A stretch of DNA of 64,000 bases from Lachnospiraceae bacterium (GTDB lineage: Bacteria; Bacillota; Clostridia; Lachnospirales; Lachnospiraceae). Positions 43,184 to 52,448 of this stretch are shown here, in pieces (position 1 is the stretch's first letter; the number at the start of each line of letters is the position of its first letter). Under the pieces are notes generated by a model, which worked only from the letters and a program-made list of their open reading frames with translations, searched no databases and had not been told where the DNA came from. The translations under genes were made by a program, and so were the position numbers. Location: NCBI GenBank assembly GCA_910576125.1, contig CAJTHM010000002.1, positions 248,001 through 312,000 on the forward strand, read 5' to 3'.

Positions 43184-44365
43184 ATGGATATTTTCTTTTT
43201 ACAAGTGAATGAATTGAAAAAAAGATGTAGAGAACTGTACATCTATGGTGCGGGTTTGTATGGACAAAATATTTATAAAATCCTAAAAAAAAATAACATA
43301 TCAGTAGATGGATTTATTGTATCTGAAATAGGTGAAAGCGAATCGTTATTTGATATTCCGATTTATTCAATTCGGAATATATCCTTGGATAATGTCGGAA
43401 TTATATTAGGGTTAAATAGACATAATACAGTAGATGTACTCAAGCTGTTAAGGCAACTTAATTTCGATGAGAGTAAAATGCTAATCGGGAGTGAGTATAT
43501 TGATAGAGGTGCAGTTAGAGGGGGATATGATGAGATACCTACAATAGAAATAACAACAAGGATTGGGTGCCGAATCAATTGTAGATATTGTCCACAAAGT
43601 TCTCTTTTATCAAAATATTTTTGCGGGAAAAATGATAGAGAAATAATTATGAGCTTTGATGTTTTTAAGGAGTGCATGAAAAATGTTCCCCAAGAGGCAG
43701 TTATATTATTCAGTGGTATGACAGAACCATTACATAATTCATATTGCATTGATATGATTGATTATGCTTTGAATAAAGGGCATAAAGTGGATTTGTATTC
43801 TACTTTTTCAGAAGTTTCTATGGATGATGTTAAGACAATCAGCAAGCTTCCATTGGAATTTGTTGGACTGCACGTTGCGGATAAAAGAAAATATGCAAAT
43901 ATTATAAATGATGAGGAATATTATCAAAAGATTGAGTTTTTGATTAATGCTAAAAAGAAAGATGGGACGCCATTTGTGAGTGTATGTAATTCACAAACAG
44001 AGCCGGATGATAGAGTTGTAGATTTGTGTGAGGGAAAATATGAAATTCTTACAACAATGCTTGATAGAGCAGGAAATTTGCAAGACGAGAGCTTGTATAG
44101 TAAAAAAACGCTACATGGGAAAATTTCCTGTAGTCTATGTGGGGAGCAATTGAATCATAATGTATTATTACCAGATGGAACATTATTGCTTTGCTGTATG
44201 GATTATGGAATGGAGCATATACTGGGGAATCTTCGCTATCAAAAATATGAACAGATAATGTTGGGAAAGGCAATGCAGCAGATAAAAGCAGGATTGTCAG
44301 GAGACGAAAAAGTAAATATTTTATGCAGGAAATGTTCATGTGCTAATTTAGTAGAGGATGTTTGA
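43184..44365 (+). CDS. radical SAM/SPASM protein, tandem paralogue
   Basis: 393 aa from the ATG at 43184 (aggaaaggg upstream); earlier in-frame TTG/ATG codons lie within or at the end of the previous gene. GxG module ELYIYGAGLYGQNIYKIL at ~15-35. Radical SAM cysteines Cys129, Cys133, Cys136 (RINCRYCPQ). SPASM-type tail ISCSLCGEQLNHNVLLPDG ... CRKCSCANL. Clear duplicate of the previous gene; the shared NHNVLLPDG...GNLR block shows both bind the same type of substrate or clusters. Confidence 0.85.
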   Translation: MDIFFLQVNELKKRCRELYIYGAGLYGQNIYKILKKNNISVDGFIVSEIGESESLFDIPIYSIRNISLDNVGIILGLNRHNTVDVLKLLRQLNFDESKMLIGSEYIDRGAVRGGYDEIPTIEITTRIGCRINCRYCPQSSLLSKYFCGKNDREIIMSFDVFKECMKNVPQEAVILFSGMTEPLHNSYCIDMIDYALNKGHKVDLYSTFSEVSMDDVKTISKLPLEFVGLHVADKRKYANIINDEEYYQKIEFLINAKKKDGTPFVSVCNSQTEPDDRVVDLCEGKYEILTTMLDRAGNLQDESLYSKKTLHGKISCSLCGEQLNHNVLLPDGTLLLCCMDYGMEHILGNLRYQKYEQIMLGKAMQQIKAGLSGDEKVNILCRKCSCANLVEDV

Positions 44366-44427
44366 TGATTACGATTTGACTGGATATATGTATAATTGTA
44401 AAAAGATGCTCCAGAATTGGGGGTAAG

Positions 44428-45507
44428 ATGATAAATATAATAGATTGTACAATTGAAGAATTTAAGTTACGTACACAAAACAAACATATTTATATGTTTG
44501 GCGCTGGAACGAGAGCAAAAGTATTTTATAAATATTTACTTAGAACGAGCAATATAGAAGGAATTATTGATAATAATGGTGGTCTGCAGGGAACGAAATG
44601 GGACGTTGACAACCAATTGGAAATCTTCAGCATGCAGATGTTTATAAATAGTATTGGCAATGTAGACAAGTCCTCCATTGTTATTTTTATAACACCCATT
44701 TTTGGAGGATTAGAGATTATTAAGCAATTGAATGAATATGATGATGAACTTGAAGGTATAGAGTGCTATGTAGGCAGCCTGTTGTTGATGCATAATGAAA
44801 AGAAGAATTTCTCCTTTTCAACTGGAGAACCTCAAATACCAAAAAAAATACATTATTGTTGGTTTGGTAAGACGGAGATTCCTAAAGTTTTACAGAATTA
44901 TATGGAATCATGGAAAAAATATTGTCCAGATTATGAAATAATACGGTGGGATGAAAGTAATTACGACATATCAAAGAACAGATATATGTACGAGGCATAT
45001 CAGAACAGGAAGTGGGGATTTGTCCCAGATTATGCACGTTTGGATATCATATATAACGAAGGTGGTATCTATTTAGACACAGATGTGGAACTTATTTCTA
45101 ATATGGACAAGCTTTTATGCGACAAGATGTTCTGTGGAGCTATGTCGGAGGTATCAATTGCATTTGGGCTTGGATTTGGAGCGGTCAAAGGGAATGAATT
45201 AATTAGAAGATGCAGAGATGCCTATGAAGATATTTCATTTTATGGAAAGAATAGAGAACTTAATTTACAGCCTTGTGGGGAATATCAGGCACCAGTTCTT
45301 GAAAAAATGGGGTTTAGAATTACAAATGAATATCAGAATATTGATGGACATGTAATATATCCGCTTGAGGTTCTCAGTCCTACGATGCATGGCGAAGCCA
45401 ATTTTTTTACAGAACATACGGTTTCTATACATCATGGAGCAAATAGCTGGCTTGATGAAAGGCAACGGAAAAGTTGGGATGAGTTCATGAGGTATATGAA
45501 ATTCTAA
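44428..45507 (+). CDS. GT32-type glycosyltransferase with N-terminal GxG module
   Basis: 359 aa, ATG after ttgggggtaag. Residues ~19-120 carry the module (IYMFGAGTRAKVFYKYLL). From ~135: KKIHYCWFGKTEIPKVLQNY, SWKKYCPDYEI, DYARLDIIYNEGGIYLDTDVEL, with the D-x-D at YLDTD, the hallmark of the GT32 (OCH1-like, capsular) family. Transfers a sugar from a nucleotide donor. Cytoplasmic; no membrane segment. Confidence 0.85.
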   Translation: MINIIDCTIEEFKLRTQNKHIYMFGAGTRAKVFYKYLLRTSNIEGIIDNNGGLQGTKWDVDNQLEIFSMQMFINSIGNVDKSSIVIFITPIFGGLEIIKQLNEYDDELEGIECYVGSLLLMHNEKKNFSFSTGEPQIPKKIHYCWFGKTEIPKVLQNYMESWKKYCPDYEIIRWDESNYDISKNRYMYEAYQNRKWGFVPDYARLDIIYNEGGIYLDTDVELISNMDKLLCDKMFCGAMSEVSIAFGLGFGAVKGNELIRRCRDAYEDISFYGKNRELNLQPCGEYQAPVLEKMGFRITNEYQNIDGHVIYPLEVLSPTMHGEANFFTEHTVSIHHGANSWLDERQRKSWDEFMRYMKF

Positions 45508-45522
45508 AGAAAGGAAAATGTG

Positions 45523-46770
45523 ATGAAGGTTGGAACAATTTTATTGACCTATGCGAGGCCAAAACATACGAAACAAGTGCTTGACGCATTAAGAAACAAC
45601 ACGGTATTGCCAGAAAAATTGTATATATTTCAAGATGGTGAAAAAGAAACAACAAACCATGAAGATTGGTGTGCTGTAAGGAAATATATAAATAGTATAG
45701 ATTGGTGTTGGTCGAAGGTTATTTTTTCAGAATATAATAAAGGATTAGCATCATCGGTAGTGGATGCAATAAATTATGTGTTGATAGAGAATGACGCTGT
45801 CATTGTACTAGAGGATGATTGTGTACCACATAAGCTTTTTATGGAATACATGTATTTAGCGCTTGAAAAATACTGTGATGTAAAAGATATTTATCATGTA
45901 TCTGGATCGGCTTGGGATAATGATGTTAAAGATAATGGATATGATGCGTACTTTATGGGGAGAATCCATTCTTGCGGCTGGGCTACATGGAAAGATAGAT
46001 GGGAGTATTATAGTGTAGATTATACGTTGCTAAAAAAGATAAGAAAAGATGCTGGCTTGAATGAACACTTGGAAATATGGGGGCCTGATTTAGAAAATAT
46101 GCTTGTAGGAAATATATGTGGAATCAATGACTCGTGGGCAATTTTTTGGGATTTGACAGTAATGAGTAGATTAGGAAAAGTATTATGTCCCTATAAGTCA
46201 TTAATAACAAATATTGGCTATGACGGAAGTGGTGTTCATTCTATGAACTGTGAATTTTATCAAAGGGTAGAAAGTGCTGATAGATTTGAAAAATTTCATC
46301 TTCCAGAAAAAATAGAAATTGCAGAAGAAACAAAAAATGCATTTAAACATTTCTTTTCAAGTGCAAGCGCCCTAGTAATGCTGAAATATAGAAATGATAT
46401 ATTATCTAAATGGCTTTATCTTAAATGTAAAGGGCTTGACTTAAAAAGATATTTATTAAATGAAAATATTGCACATATATCGGTGTGGGGAGCAGGAATG
46501 TTTCTTGATTTATTGTATGATGAACTATTACCTGATATAGAAATTGATCATATTATTAAATCCTGTATGGATGGATCTGTGTACCACAATATCAAAACGA
46601 TACCAATTGAGAGAATTGATGATGTTACACAATTATTAGTTGTTATACCAACATATGATTTTGCAGCAATTGCACGTAAGGCAGCAAAGCATTTTGACGG
46701 AAAAATTGTTTCTTTATTTAGCTTATTAGATGATGTGATTAAGAGACAGGAATTGGACAGATTCATTTAA
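45523..46770 (+). CDS. glycosyltransferase (GT2/GNT-I-like) with C-terminal GxG module
   Basis: 415 aa. Start ATG 45523 (aagga upstream) rather than the GTG just before. VGTILLTYARPKHTKQVLDAL opens a GT-A fold. AVIVLEDDCVPHKLFMEYM holds the metal-binding D-D and SCGWATWKDRWEYY is a family-typical acceptor-side motif. From ~320 the chain switches to the shared module (HISVWGAGMFLDLLYDELL). AT-rich. Confidence 0.8.
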   Translation: MKVGTILLTYARPKHTKQVLDALRNNTVLPEKLYIFQDGEKETTNHEDWCAVRKYINSIDWCWSKVIFSEYNKGLASSVVDAINYVLIENDAVIVLEDDCVPHKLFMEYMYLALEKYCDVKDIYHVSGSAWDNDVKDNGYDAYFMGRIHSCGWATWKDRWEYYSVDYTLLKKIRKDAGLNEHLEIWGPDLENMLVGNICGINDSWAIFWDLTVMSRLGKVLCPYKSLITNIGYDGSGVHSMNCEFYQRVESADRFEKFHLPEKIEIAEETKNAFKHFFSSASALVMLKYRNDILSKWLYLKCKGLDLKRYLLNENIAHISVWGAGMFLDLLYDELLPDIEIDHIIKSCMDGSVYHNIKTIPIERIDDVTQLLVVIPTYDFAAIARKAAKHFDGKIVSLFSLLDDVIKRQELDRFI

Positions 46771-46834
46771 AAAGAACAACTTAGGGTATGGGATTTTTCA
46801 ATTGTCAAGAATAATTAGGCAAGGCATTTTGAAG

Positions 46835-47713
46835 ATGAGATTTCTAAATCAAATAATAAAAAAGTATAAATCAAATCGTTGGCAGATTGCATATAGGATG
46901 CACAATTCAGAAACTTTTGTGTTGCTAGATAATCCATCGTGGGGATGGGCAGCTGATCCATTTCCGATTGAATATAAAGGTGAACTATATATTTTTGCAG
47001 AGATTTTTTTATATAAATCAGAGAGGAATGGAGTTATTGCATATTGTAAGTATGATGGAGATAGATTTTCTGACTGGAAAGTTAGCATGGATAGACATTG
47101 GCATTTATCATATCCAAATGTATGGGTTGAAAATAATCAATTGTATATGTGTCCAGAGTCGTATCAAAATGAAGAAATCGCAATATATAAATTAATAGAA
47201 TTGCCAGATAAATGGATTAAGGAGGCTGTGTTGCTTAATAATGAAAAATGTGTAGATACAACCTTCTTAAACCATGGGAATAAGAAATATGTATTTGTTT
47301 ATAAACCTACATTTATTAAGGAGAATGGAACATTATATCTTTATGAGCTATGTAATGGAAAAATGAATAGTGCACGTTATATTTCAGATGATATTTCAAA
47401 CTCAAGACCAGGAGGAAATATTATTAAGAAAGATAATAAAATAATACGAGTCGCGCAAAATAGTGAAGGTGGTTATGGATTAAGTTTGGTATTTAACGAA
47501 ATAAAGCGGATTGAACCTATATATATTGAAATTCCAATCATGAGTATCAAAGCAACAGATATACCAGGAGACTGGAAAAAGAAATTCATAGGAATTCATA
47601 CATATAATCACAATGCAAGTATTGAGGTTGTTGATTTGAAATATGAAGTGTTTTCTTTGGCAGAATATAGAGCCAGAATGAGGGTTAAAAAGGTATTTAC
47701 GAATAAGTATTAG
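46835..47713 (+). CDS. GINT1-N-like beta-propeller protein (glucosamine inositolphosphorylceramide transferase N-terminal type)
   Basis: 292 aa from ATG 46835; TTG 46802 would add 11 residues and cannot be excluded. Repeated blades with the family phrases WAADPFPIEYKGELYIFAE, NGVIAYCKYDGDRFSDW, HLSYPNVWVENNQLYMCPES and SRPGGNI: a five-bladed propeller resembling GH43-type folds and found attached to or near glycosyl- and formyltransferases. Whether it is catalytic is not known. It follows the glycosyltransferase by ~65 bp. Confidence 0.75.
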   Translation: MRFLNQIIKKYKSNRWQIAYRMHNSETFVLLDNPSWGWAADPFPIEYKGELYIFAEIFLYKSERNGVIAYCKYDGDRFSDWKVSMDRHWHLSYPNVWVENNQLYMCPESYQNEEIAIYKLIELPDKWIKEAVLLNNEKCVDTTFLNHGNKKYVFVYKPTFIKENGTLYLYELCNGKMNSARYISDDISNSRPGGNIIKKDNKIIRVAQNSEGGYGLSLVFNEIKRIEPIYIEIPIMSIKATDIPGDWKKKFIGIHTYNHNASIEVVDLKYEVFSLAEYRARMRVKKVFTNKY

Positions 47714-47742
47714 ATAGTACTCAGTAAAGGAGGAAACGATAT

Positions 47743-48892
47743 ATGGATAAAGTGTTGGTATTTGGACGAGGATGGTATTATCAAAAAAAAACAATTACTT
47801 CAACAAAAATATGAAGTAGTTGGTTTTCTTGATAACTCAGTGGAGGTAGGAAATGATTATTATGTAGAAGGCATATTAGTTAGAAATCCCAATGATATTT
47901 TGAAATTTCCTAAGATGAGAGTGATAATAATGTCTATGTCTTTTTGTGACATGTATAATCAATTAGTGGCACTTGGAATTTCCCAAGAAGATATTCTTTT
48001 TGGGATGAATGAAGAACCAGCATATGATAGGGAAGAAGAATGGATACATGATTCAAAAGGTCATTTTCGGATAGAAGATAATAAGATATATTTAGATTTT
48101 AATACAGTAAAATATCAGATTCTTAATAATGAAGATTATAAGGAAGTGACTTCGAAATATTTACGCAGTCAAAGGGGAAACCTCGTAGAACAAATTCAGC
48201 TGATGCCTGTAAAGCCTATTAGCCATAATTTTGGAGTAGAATTTGGAAAGGCGGTTGACAGAGTTTATATTGAAAGATTTATTAAAGAACATAAGAGATA
48301 TATTAAAAATGATGTGATGGAAATAGGGGATAATTATTATACAAAACTTTTTGGGAGTGAAGTTAATAATTCATTTGTTTTACACGTAGAAGGTAAAGGA
48401 AGAAATGCGATTAAAGGTAATTTAGCAACAGGGGAAGGTATAGAGGAGGAGAGTATTGATTGCTTGATTTGCACTCAAACAATACAGACGATATACGCAT
48501 TTGAAGATGCAGTGGCTAATATATATAAACTTTTAAAACCGAGTGGGGTTGCATTGATTACTGGACACTGTATTGGCCAAATAAGTATGTCAGATTATGC
48601 CAGATGGGGGGAATACTGGAGATATACTCCTAAGGCAATGAAGCAGGTATTTGGCAAATATTTTGGTATGCAAAATACAGAGGTGTTTAATTATGGAAAT
48701 GTTAAAACTATAACAAGTATGTTATATGGACTGTGCGCAGAAGATTTAAAGGCGGAAGATTTTGAGTATCATGATGAACAGTATACTATGATTGTGGCAG
48801 CATTTGTCAGAAAGGAAAATAAGAGCCCTAACCCCAGCTATGCTGGGGAGAATAGAGCAAGCAGAAGCGGTGAGGTGCTGAGGAGGATATAA
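47743..48892 (+). pseudogene. methyltransferase with N-terminal GxG module, out of frame at an A9 tract
   Basis: A strong start (aaaggaggaaacgat then ATG 47743) opens MDKVLVFGRGWYYQKK, the beginning of the GxG module, but this frame stops soon after a run of nine A (47783-47791). The remaining ~370 residues (KQLLQQKYEVVGFLDNS onward) continue in the +1 frame. Removing one A (A8) or adding two (A11) fuses them into one 382-383-aa protein. The C-terminal half is a class I methyltransferase (DVMEIGDNYYTKLFG, EESIDCLICTQTIQTI, LLKPSGVALITGHC). It could be a phase-variable gene, a case of polymerase slippage, a sequencing error or a decayed gene. The bulk frame alone has only a weak TTG at 47762. 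Confidence 0.8.
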
Positions 48893-48894
48893 GG

Positions 48895-50220
48895 GTGGGA
48901 AAACTGTACCAAGCAATTATAGAAGGGCAAGAAAATATTTCCGTGGTGGGGCTTGGGTATGTGGGAATGCCTCTTGCTGTGGCATTTGCTAAAAAAGTTG
49001 GTGTCATTGGATATGATTTGAATCAAGAAAAAATTGATTCCTATAAAAAAGGTAAAGATGTTACAAATGAAGTGGGGGATGATGCAATTCGGGCAACTAA
49101 TGTGAGGTTTACTTCTGATGAGAAAAAATTACGAGAAGCAAAATTTCACATAGTCGCAGTACCCACACCGGTTAACCAAGATCATACACCAAATTTGGCA
49201 TCCATAGAAAAAGCCTCAAGAACGGTGGGAAGAAATTTAACAGGAGGTTCTATTGTTGTTTTTGAATCAACGGTTTATCCAGGGGTTACGGAAGAAATAT
49301 GTGTCCCTATTTTGGAAAAAGAATCTGGATTGACCTGTGGGGAAGATTTTAAAGTGGGCTATTCTCCTGAACGTATCAATCCAGGAGATCATATACATCG
49401 TTTGGAAAATATTCAGAAAATTATTTCTGGTATGGATAAAGAAACAACAGAGGAGATACGGTTGGTTTATAATCTGGTTATCGAGGCAGGAACCTATCCG
49501 GTATCTACGATTCGTACAGCTGAGGCTATTAAAATTTCAGAAAATAGCCAACGGGATATCAATATTGCATTTGTAAATGAGTTGGCAATCATTTTTGACA
49601 AAATGGGGATAGATACAAATGAAGTTGTAGATGGTATGAATACAAAATGGAATGCATTGGGGTTTAGGCCTGGACTTGTGGGAGGGCATTGCATAGGCGT
49701 TGATCCTTATTACTTCACATATGAGGCAGAAAGTTTAGGGTATCATAGTCAAATTATTTTGTCAGGACGAAGAGTAAATGACGGAATGGGAGTATTTGTT
49801 GCAGATAGTACTATAAAACAGATGATTCTTGCAGGGAAAGCACCAAAGGAAAGTACAATTATTATTTTTGGACTTACATTTAAGGAGAATTGCCCAGATA
49901 TAAGAAATAGTAAGGTCATAGATATCGTTCGGAGACTGGAAGAATATGGAATACATCCGATTTTGGCAGATCCCTGGGTAAAGCCTGAAGAGGCGAAAAA
50001 GGAATATTCAGTAGAATTGTTACCAGTAGAAAGAGTGAGAGATGTTGATTGCGTTATTTTAGCAGTTGCACATGATGAATTTAAAAAGTTCTCATGGGAG
50101 GATTTTGAGCAGATGTATAAAAAAGACCTAGCAGGCACTCAGAGGATACTGATAGATGTAAAAGGGATGTGTAATAAGGCAGAGGCGCAGGAGAGGAAGT
50201 ACAGATATTGGAGATTATAG
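48895..50220 (+). CDS. nucleotide-sugar dehydrogenase (UDP-GlcNAc/GalNAc dehydrogenase type)
   Basis: 441 aa, GTG start after aggaggatataag. NAD-binding GLGYVGMPLAVAFAKK at ~19-34, hinge ISENSQRDINIAFVNELA, and catalytic Cys266 in VGGHCIGVDPYYF. The C-terminal UDP-binding domain has FGLTFKENCPDIRNS. Four-electron oxidation of a UDP-hexose or UDP-HexNAc to the uronic acid. The length and RDIN... pattern are nearer WbpO/TviB (HexNAc) than UDP-glucose dehydrogenase. It implies an acidic sugar in the glycan. The following 208 bp contain no gene I can support. Confidence 0.9.
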   Translation: MGKLYQAIIEGQENISVVGLGYVGMPLAVAFAKKVGVIGYDLNQEKIDSYKKGKDVTNEVGDDAIRATNVRFTSDEKKLREAKFHIVAVPTPVNQDHTPNLASIEKASRTVGRNLTGGSIVVFESTVYPGVTEEICVPILEKESGLTCGEDFKVGYSPERINPGDHIHRLENIQKIISGMDKETTEEIRLVYNLVIEAGTYPVSTIRTAEAIKISENSQRDINIAFVNELAIIFDKMGIDTNEVVDGMNTKWNALGFRPGLVGGHCIGVDPYYFTYEAESLGYHSQIILSGRRVNDGMGVFVADSTIKQMILAGKAPKESTIIIFGLTFKENCPDIRNSKVIDIVRRLEEYGIHPILADPWVKPEEAKKEYSVELLPVERVRDVDCVILAVAHDEFKKFSWEDFEQMYKKDLAGTQRILIDVKGMCNKAEAQERKYRYWRL

Positions 50221-50428
50221 GAAATCAGCTGACACCCTAGTAATGATTGGACGGGAGATTGGAATTTACCAGAGATGCAGGTAACCTTGGTGGACATGGG
50301 AGGTTTGGGGCTATAGAAGGATAAGGATGTACAAAGGCTATGCAGAAAAAGCCAGAACATTCTGGTTCGTGTACCCTACCTTTCTTGATTCTTTGTTGGA
50401 GAATCATTTGACAGAATAGGGAGGATGT

Positions 50429-51097
50429 ATGGATAGTGTAAAGGAGTCGGGTAAAAATAGAAAAGGATTTCTTCGAGATAATTCAAAATGTGAATTCTGG
50501 GGAACGAAATATGGAGGGTTTTATATACCGAAAGACTTTGGGAAAGGGATAGTATATTCTTTTGGAATTGGAGAGGATTTGTCTTTTAGCGAAGAGGCCA
50601 TTCGACATGGTAATGAAGTATATGCGTTTGACCCAACGCCAAAAGCAATTAAGTTTGTTGAAAACCATATTTTATTTTCAAATTCAAAATTTCATTTTTT
50701 TCCATACGGTATTTCTGATTGTAATGGGAAGGAAAACTTTTATTTGCCAATTAGACCAGATTTCGTTTCTGCATCAACGATAAAACATAAGAATGTGGAT
50801 GTTGCGTATCCAATCTGTGTAGAGATGAAAAATATACGGACGATTATGCATGAATTGAAACATAAGCAGATTGACATTCTTAAAATGGATATTGAAGGTT
50901 CTGAGTTTAAAGTAGTTGAAGACATGATGAATCCTGAATTGGACCCAGTTCAAATTAGATTGTGCTGCTTGGAGACACATGGACGTTTTTTTGAAAATGG
51001 AAAAGATATTGTTGATAAAATGTATAGTATAATGTATAGAAATGGATTTAATGATTTGTATGGAACGGATGAAGAGCCTACTTTTGTAAAGAATTAA
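50429..51097 (+). CDS. FkbM family methyltransferase
   Basis: 222 aa, ATG after agggagg. GIVYSFGIGEDLSFSEEAI is the SAM-binding strand, EVYAFDPTPKAIKFVE the acidic end of strand 2, and DILKMDIEGSEFKVVEDM is the FkbM/Methyltransf_21 signature. Methylates a sugar or small-molecule hydroxyl. Confidence 0.87.
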   Translation: MDSVKESGKNRKGFLRDNSKCEFWGTKYGGFYIPKDFGKGIVYSFGIGEDLSFSEEAIRHGNEVYAFDPTPKAIKFVENHILFSNSKFHFFPYGISDCNGKENFYLPIRPDFVSASTIKHKNVDVAYPICVEMKNIRTIMHELKHKQIDILKMDIEGSEFKVVEDMMNPELDPVQIRLCCLETHGRFFENGKDIVDKMYSIMYRNGFNDLYGTDEEPTFVKN

Positions 51098-51154
51098 AGG
51101 AATACCAAGGACTGTTCTCAAGACTTGGCCAAAAGATTATGGGAAAAGGTAAAT

Positions 51155-52399
51155 ATGGATATTGCAGTAAAAGTGTCAGTAATAATACCGATTTATAACG
51201 TAGAAAGATATATAGAAGAATGTTTAGAAAGTGTTACATTTCAGAAATTGAAAGAAATAGAAATAATATGTATCAATGATGCGTCTACAGATAACTCGGA
51301 AGAAATAGTCCGAAGGTATATAGAATGTGATAAGCGTATTGTATTAATGAGGAATGACTGCAATCGTGGTTTGGCATATACAAGAAATGTCGGCTTATCT
51401 GTTGCAAAGGGGAAATATGTATATTTTTTGGATTCCGATGACAAAATTTCTTTGGATGCATTAAGTAATCTTTATGAGTACGCAGAAACTAATCAGGTCG
51501 ATGGTATTTTTTTTGATGCTTCTTTATTGATAGATGATTCAATGCTGGAATATGAGAATGTATATCAATTGTATCAAAGAAGTGGAATCTCAGAAAATGT
51601 GCAGAGTGGAAAACAGCTGTTGCACCAATTCCTAAAAAATAATAATTTTCAGGCATCAGTGCCACAGCAATTTTGGAGTAGAGCTTTTTTGGAAAAAAAT
51701 AGAATTAAGTTTTTTGATGGTATTTTACATGAGGATGAATTATTTAGTTTTCAAGCAATAACGTTAGCTATAAAAGCTTGTTATATAAAAGAGCGTTTAT
51801 TTGTAAGACGGATTAGAGCAGGGTCTATTACGACAAGCGGGCAATCATATAAAAATTTAATAGGTGTTTGGACTTGCTTTTATTATATGGTACTCCTGGC
51901 TGAAGAAAATGAATATGAAGATAGAAATTTAGTGGATAGTTATATAGCACGTTTATATAATAGAGCAGCTAATCTGTATGAACAATATGGGGATGAAATT
52001 GATTTAAATGATTTTGCAAATAAGAGATTAGTCGAGTCTTTTCAAATTTTTCGTGCAACACAAAGAAGGTATATGGCTTATGGATTATTTTCAGAATCAC
52101 AATTAGAGGAAATAAGAAAACATTCAAAAATATATGTGTATGGTACAGGTAGCATCGCAAGGTCAGTCATTGAGGGTCTGATACATAATAATTTCTTAAT
52201 AGAAGGTTTTGTTGTAACAAAAAGTTCTAATAATGAAAGGGTATTTAAGGGGCACAGGGTATATGAGTTTAACGAAATAAACGCTAATTGTACGGATGTA
52301 TTAGTTGTTGTTGCGACAAGCTTGTTGCATCAAAACAATATTATTAGTTTATTAAAAAAACATAAAATGCAATATATATGTTGGCAAGATAATCATTAA
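51155..52399 (+). CDS. family 2 glycosyltransferase with C-terminal GxG module
   Basis: 414 aa from ATG 51155 (aaaaggt upstream). A TTG at 51125 would add 10 residues. GT-A: VSVIIPIYNVERYIEECLESV, INDASTDNSEEI, YFLDSDDKIS (D-x-D) and a later HEDELFSF. Residues ~325-414 are the module, opening KIYVYGTGSIARSVIEGL. It probably extends the glycan with one sugar. Confidence 0.88.
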   Translation: MDIAVKVSVIIPIYNVERYIEECLESVTFQKLKEIEIICINDASTDNSEEIVRRYIECDKRIVLMRNDCNRGLAYTRNVGLSVAKGKYVYFLDSDDKISLDALSNLYEYAETNQVDGIFFDASLLIDDSMLEYENVYQLYQRSGISENVQSGKQLLHQFLKNNNFQASVPQQFWSRAFLEKNRIKFFDGILHEDELFSFQAITLAIKACYIKERLFVRRIRAGSITTSGQSYKNLIGVWTCFYYMVLLAEENEYEDRNLVDSYIARLYNRAANLYEQYGDEIDLNDFANKRLVESFQIFRATQRRYMAYGLFSESQLEEIRKHSKIYVYGTGSIARSVIEGLIHNNFLIEGFVVTKSSNNERVFKGHRVYEFNEINANCTDVLVVVATSLLHQNNIISLLKKHKMQYICWQDNH

Positions 52400-52448
52400 G
52401 TATTATTTAGGTTCCCTTGAGTTATTTAGGGAATGCCGGAGATGGGAG

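Noticed and set aside
50221..50428. Possible small gene between the UDP-sugar dehydrogenase and FkbM genes
   Set aside because: Short frames only, no ribosome site or conserved motif; more likely the scar of a deletion.
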